A DNA stretch of 64,000 nt from Dillenia suffruticosa (lineage: Eukaryota; Streptophyta; Magnoliopsida; Dilleniales; Dilleniaceae), in contig JAVTVX010000001.1 in assembly GCA_033439265.1 (NCBI GenBank), positions 21,904,608-21,968,607 of the forward strand, given 5' to 3'. The position numbers and the translations under genes are program-made. Positions 62,001 through 64,000 of the stretch are shown here, in pieces; within the stretch, counting starts at the first letter, position 1, and each line of letters opens with the position of its first letter. The notes below the pieces were generated by a model. It worked only from the letters and a program-made list of their open reading frames with translations, ran no database searches and was not told where the DNA came from.

Positions 62001-64000
62001 CAAGTCCATAGCAATAACAGGGAAAGGGAACAATGAATTTGTAGATGAAAAATCGTTGTCATTTATAAGAAAATCATTGCCCAACACCAACTTGTCATTT
62101 CCAGTAACATTGTTCAAGAGATTGAAATATGCCTTTGATAGAAAATAAATCAAAATCAAATATCTCTAGGTTGCAGTAGAATGCAGGAAGGAAACAAATA
62201 AAGAACACCAAAATTGTTCAACAGTAATCAAAAGCCCCACGAATCCCCCATTTTAAATTTTGAAAGAGCATATGATCCTAAGAAACAGTAGATACCCAAA
62301 GTAAGGCTGTAAGAACCAACAGATAACTTTGCTCACTCTACATTTTTGTAGCAAAAGTTTGCTTTTGAGTGAAAACACCATTATCAGAACCAATGTTTTG
62401 TGATTTTTTATGGTATGAAGTGTGGGCAGGGGAATGCTGTATGCTACCTTGCCCTTTAAGAGGCTTATAGACTTCTAAATAGTTATAATACTATTTTTAA
62501 TGTAGTTTGAATACATCACATATTTTTTATACACAAGTTTCACACATAATCATACGTAAAATAAATTTCAATTAATACAAAAACAAATAGAGACAAAAAA
62601 AATCAAGCATTGAATATCATAACTGCTCTTAGATTGAACAGAAGAAAAAAAGTCCTATTTTTTTACTCCACATTTTGTCAATTAGTTCAATCCTCTACCT
62701 TTAGCATTGCACAATCCAAATGGCAGATTGTTACTAGGGTAGAACGAATCTAGAAACTATGATCAAAAGACCAACAACAAAAGAATTTTTAAGAATAGCA
62801 AACTAGAAAGCCTAACTTACGTTTTTCTCAAGGTCACGTATGAATTCAATTCTTTGATCTGCAGAAAATTTATAATAAGATTACAATTAGAAACATCAAA
62901 AGAGATATGAAAACATAATAAACAAGCACTAACAAGACTTATCAATTCAAGCTTTTGTGGGTCATACATGGGCCTTTCTATTTTCATAGCTCACAGTCAC
63001 AATTTAGATATTCAAAAGTTGTAAAAACATATTAGGCCATGAACAACAAGGAAATTGGATAAATAATCACAAAGTTTAGGGATACACTTCTAGATGTTTC
63101 CATGGAAAAAAAATAATATAATAGAAAGAAAAGTTAAAAAAAAAAAAAGATGATGCTCTTCTAACTGCAAGGATGAAACCCAGTTATAGTTTTAAAGCCA
63201 GATAAGAAAGCAAACTACTGGAAGTAGTAACATTTACAACAAGATAAAAAGCACTTTGGTGTTGCAAATCAACCAAGAAATGGAAGCAAAATCCACATTT
63301 TAATGGAGATAGACCCCTCTTCTGCTAGGCAGTGCATTCGTTGGTCCCACTTATGTGTTGGTTTTTCTCTTATTCAACTCCACTACTGTCAGATTTGTGA
63401 TGCATTCCCTACCCCATGTGTGTGATTTTTTAGCACGCCCTCCGACCCAAAAAAAAAAAAAAGAAAGAAACTACAACCAGAGCAACATCCTCTTCACAGG
63501 CAAAGAAGTGGGTCCAGGTAATTCTCGAACCAAAAATCAAATGCGAGGTGTAAGACCCTCAAAAACTCTATAATTGTACTTAAAAAAGAAGGATATAATC
63601 CAGTAAAACATCTAAATGGGGGATTTTACCATGTTCCAAATGATGCACAGAATTGAAACTCGGTACTTACGTATAGTTTGAAGAAAGTAACAGTAATAAA
63701 GCTAGACTTAAACCAAGGTCCATAATATCACTGCACGTCTGGCAAGCCATGTCAAGAAAATGTTTGCCTTTGGCGCAATAAAAGATGCATAGAACACATT
63801 TAATATTATCTCAATCAAAAAGCTGAAAACTATCATAATTTTTTCAAACTAGTAGGCAAATGTTTTCCACGTAAGTGCTGAACTTTTGAAGTTGCATCCA
63901 AGTTATTATGTATATCTCATTCTTCTAAGTAAACATTATTTTATGCACATAGCAACACGGTGTAAAATCTTTGAGACAAATAACTAACCATGGCCTGCTT
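52394..64000 (-). CDS. NPSN13-like: Novel plant SNARE, NPSN12/NPSN13 type (3' part; 5' end beyond window)
   Basis: Exons in the window: 64000-63989 (partial), 62858-62821, 61971-61877, 53655-53576, 53501-53445, 53345-53253, 53175-53101 and 52501-52394. Phases agree and give the last 185 residues; full-length relatives have about 260-270, so the first 80 or so are missing. The product starts KQAM then [39 protein letters not shown], and the Qb-SNARE motif from [20 protein letters not shown] through [16 protein letters not shown] to KEIGRQ. The central-layer glutamine is the Q of TEQ. A C-terminal anchor ([19 protein letters not shown]) and [19 protein letters not shown] follow. NPSN proteins act in plasma-membrane and cell-plate fusion, with KNOLLE/SYP111 for NPSN11. 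The 8.2 kb intron 53656-61876 is full of retroelements. Confidence 0.94.
52992..53023. repeat. (AG)n microsatellite in the last NPSN intron
   Basis: About 32 bases of AG repeat between the membrane-anchor exon and the final exon, close to a C-run and A-run at 52961-52985. Confidence 0.95.
53895..54278 (-). mobile_element. LINE A, 3' piece, in the NPSN intron
   Basis: Minus-strand sequence is similar in content to the 3' end of the LINE in BUD13: a zinc-binding-type C-terminal region, then an end at an A-rich tail (T-rich on plus at 53887-53900) with a shared TATTAGACGAA-like stretch on plus. It is interrupted at 54278 by a string (AATATCCTGAAG) that recurs at 60688, where the same element resumes. 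Confidence 0.6.
54279..54904. mobile_element. Unclassified inserted sequence
   Basis: This block lies between the 3' piece of LINE A and the LINE B reverse-transcriptase region and resembles neither. It is non-coding and AT-rich at its left end. It could be a decayed terminal repeat or the untranslated end of LINE B. The right border is approximate. Confidence 0.35.
54905..56237 (-). mobile_element. LINE B (L1-type) fragment in the NPSN intron
   Basis: Read on the minus strand from 56237: an endonuclease C-terminal block ([25 protein letters not shown]) at 56210-56020, then a linker with [12 protein letters not shown] near 55930. Next come a decayed FYNNLYTEE block near 55600, an RT entry block (DKAC, ALLWLFF) near 55470 and a [10 protein letters not shown]-like block near 55300. 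[17 protein letters not shown] and a final [14 protein letters not shown] near 55060 follow. The RT palm entry segment between about 55420 and 55370 is missing by internal deletion. Many stops are present. It lies in the sense direction of NPSN. Confidence 0.75.
56238..60687 (+). mobile_element. Ty3/gypsy-type LTR retrotransposon fossil
   Basis: A repeated block at about 56238-56797 and again at about 60073-60687 marks the terminal repeats; the copies differ at many sites and by small length changes, so the insertion is old. A primer-site-like TGGTATCGG at 56799 resembles the usual initiator-Met tRNA site. Between the repeats, in order, are a gag-like region (about 57430-58180) ending in a zinc knuckle (CFKCGETGQ), a protease-like region (about 58380-58720) and an integrase-like region (about 58930-59500). 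The element is broken by many lesions and is not functional. It sits inside the NPSN intron, opposite in direction to that gene. Confidence 0.8.
60688..61140 (-). mobile_element. LINE A, 5' piece, in the NPSN intron
   Basis: The minus strand encodes the reverse-transcriptase entry region: APISF near 61090, [19 protein letters not shown] near 60990 and KGAGLKLDF at 60900. A frame-shifted [12 protein letters not shown]-like block near 60870 and a further decayed stretch to 60700 follow. It starts abruptly at about 61140 (5' truncation). The remaining 3' piece lies at 53895-54278, on the far side of the nested block. Confidence 0.7.
61141..61876. other. Remaining unique part of the long NPSN intron
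   Basis: This is ordinary AT-rich intron sequence with a short CA repeat near 61301-61311, between the LINE A 5' end and the exon at 61877-61971. Nothing else is recognised. Confidence 0.5.

Overview
The window is nuclear DNA of a flowering plant, most likely a eudicot. Genes have many short GT-AG introns, intergenic DNA is AT-rich with many GA/CT microsatellites, and several families are plant-specific (SBP-box factor, NPSN SNARE, PTI1-like kinase, PDR-type ABCG transporter). I cannot name the species. There is no prokaryotic, organellar or viral replicon here and no sign of a wholly new system; the interest lies in gene order, one odd gene end and nested fossil elements.

Layout. 0.5-1.25 kb (-): last two exons of a PDR-type ABCG transporter, apparently a remnant. 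3.7-10.5 kb (+): BUD13, a RES-complex splicing factor, 8 coding exons, 630 aa. 11.8-17.1 kb (-): an SPL1/SPL12-class SBP-box protein, 10 exons, 1028 aa. 17.1-27.6 kb: gene-poor, AT-rich, with two G-quadruplex-like tracts and a LINE 3' end. 27.6-31.9 kb (+): PTI1-like cytoplasmic kinase, 361 aa. 33.7-36.6 kb (-): a membrane receptor-like kinase of the At2g42960/At3g59110/At5g18500 type whose last exon is out of frame with the family. 36.7-40.5 kb: intergenic. 40.5-50.1 kb (+): a sugar-phosphate/phosphate translocator-like transporter (At3g17430/At1g48230 type) with a 5.2 kb intron in its 5' leader. 50.1-52.4 kb: intergenic, with a degenerate GGCCCA-rich repeat. 52.4-64 kb (-): NPSN12/13-type Qb-SNARE, 3' part only, with an 8.2 kb intron packed with nested retroelements.

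The seven genes alternate strictly in strand (-,+,-,+,-,+,-), giving three tail-to-tail pairs. They do not form a pathway: they serve splicing, transcription, signalling, transport and vesicle fusion. Two neighbour pairs (SPL1 with PTI1, and translocator with NPSN) match neighbour pairs I recall from Arabidopsis, so the window looks like an old conserved block. Exon joins were derived by hand from splice signals, reading phase and family similarity; no alignment or search was run.
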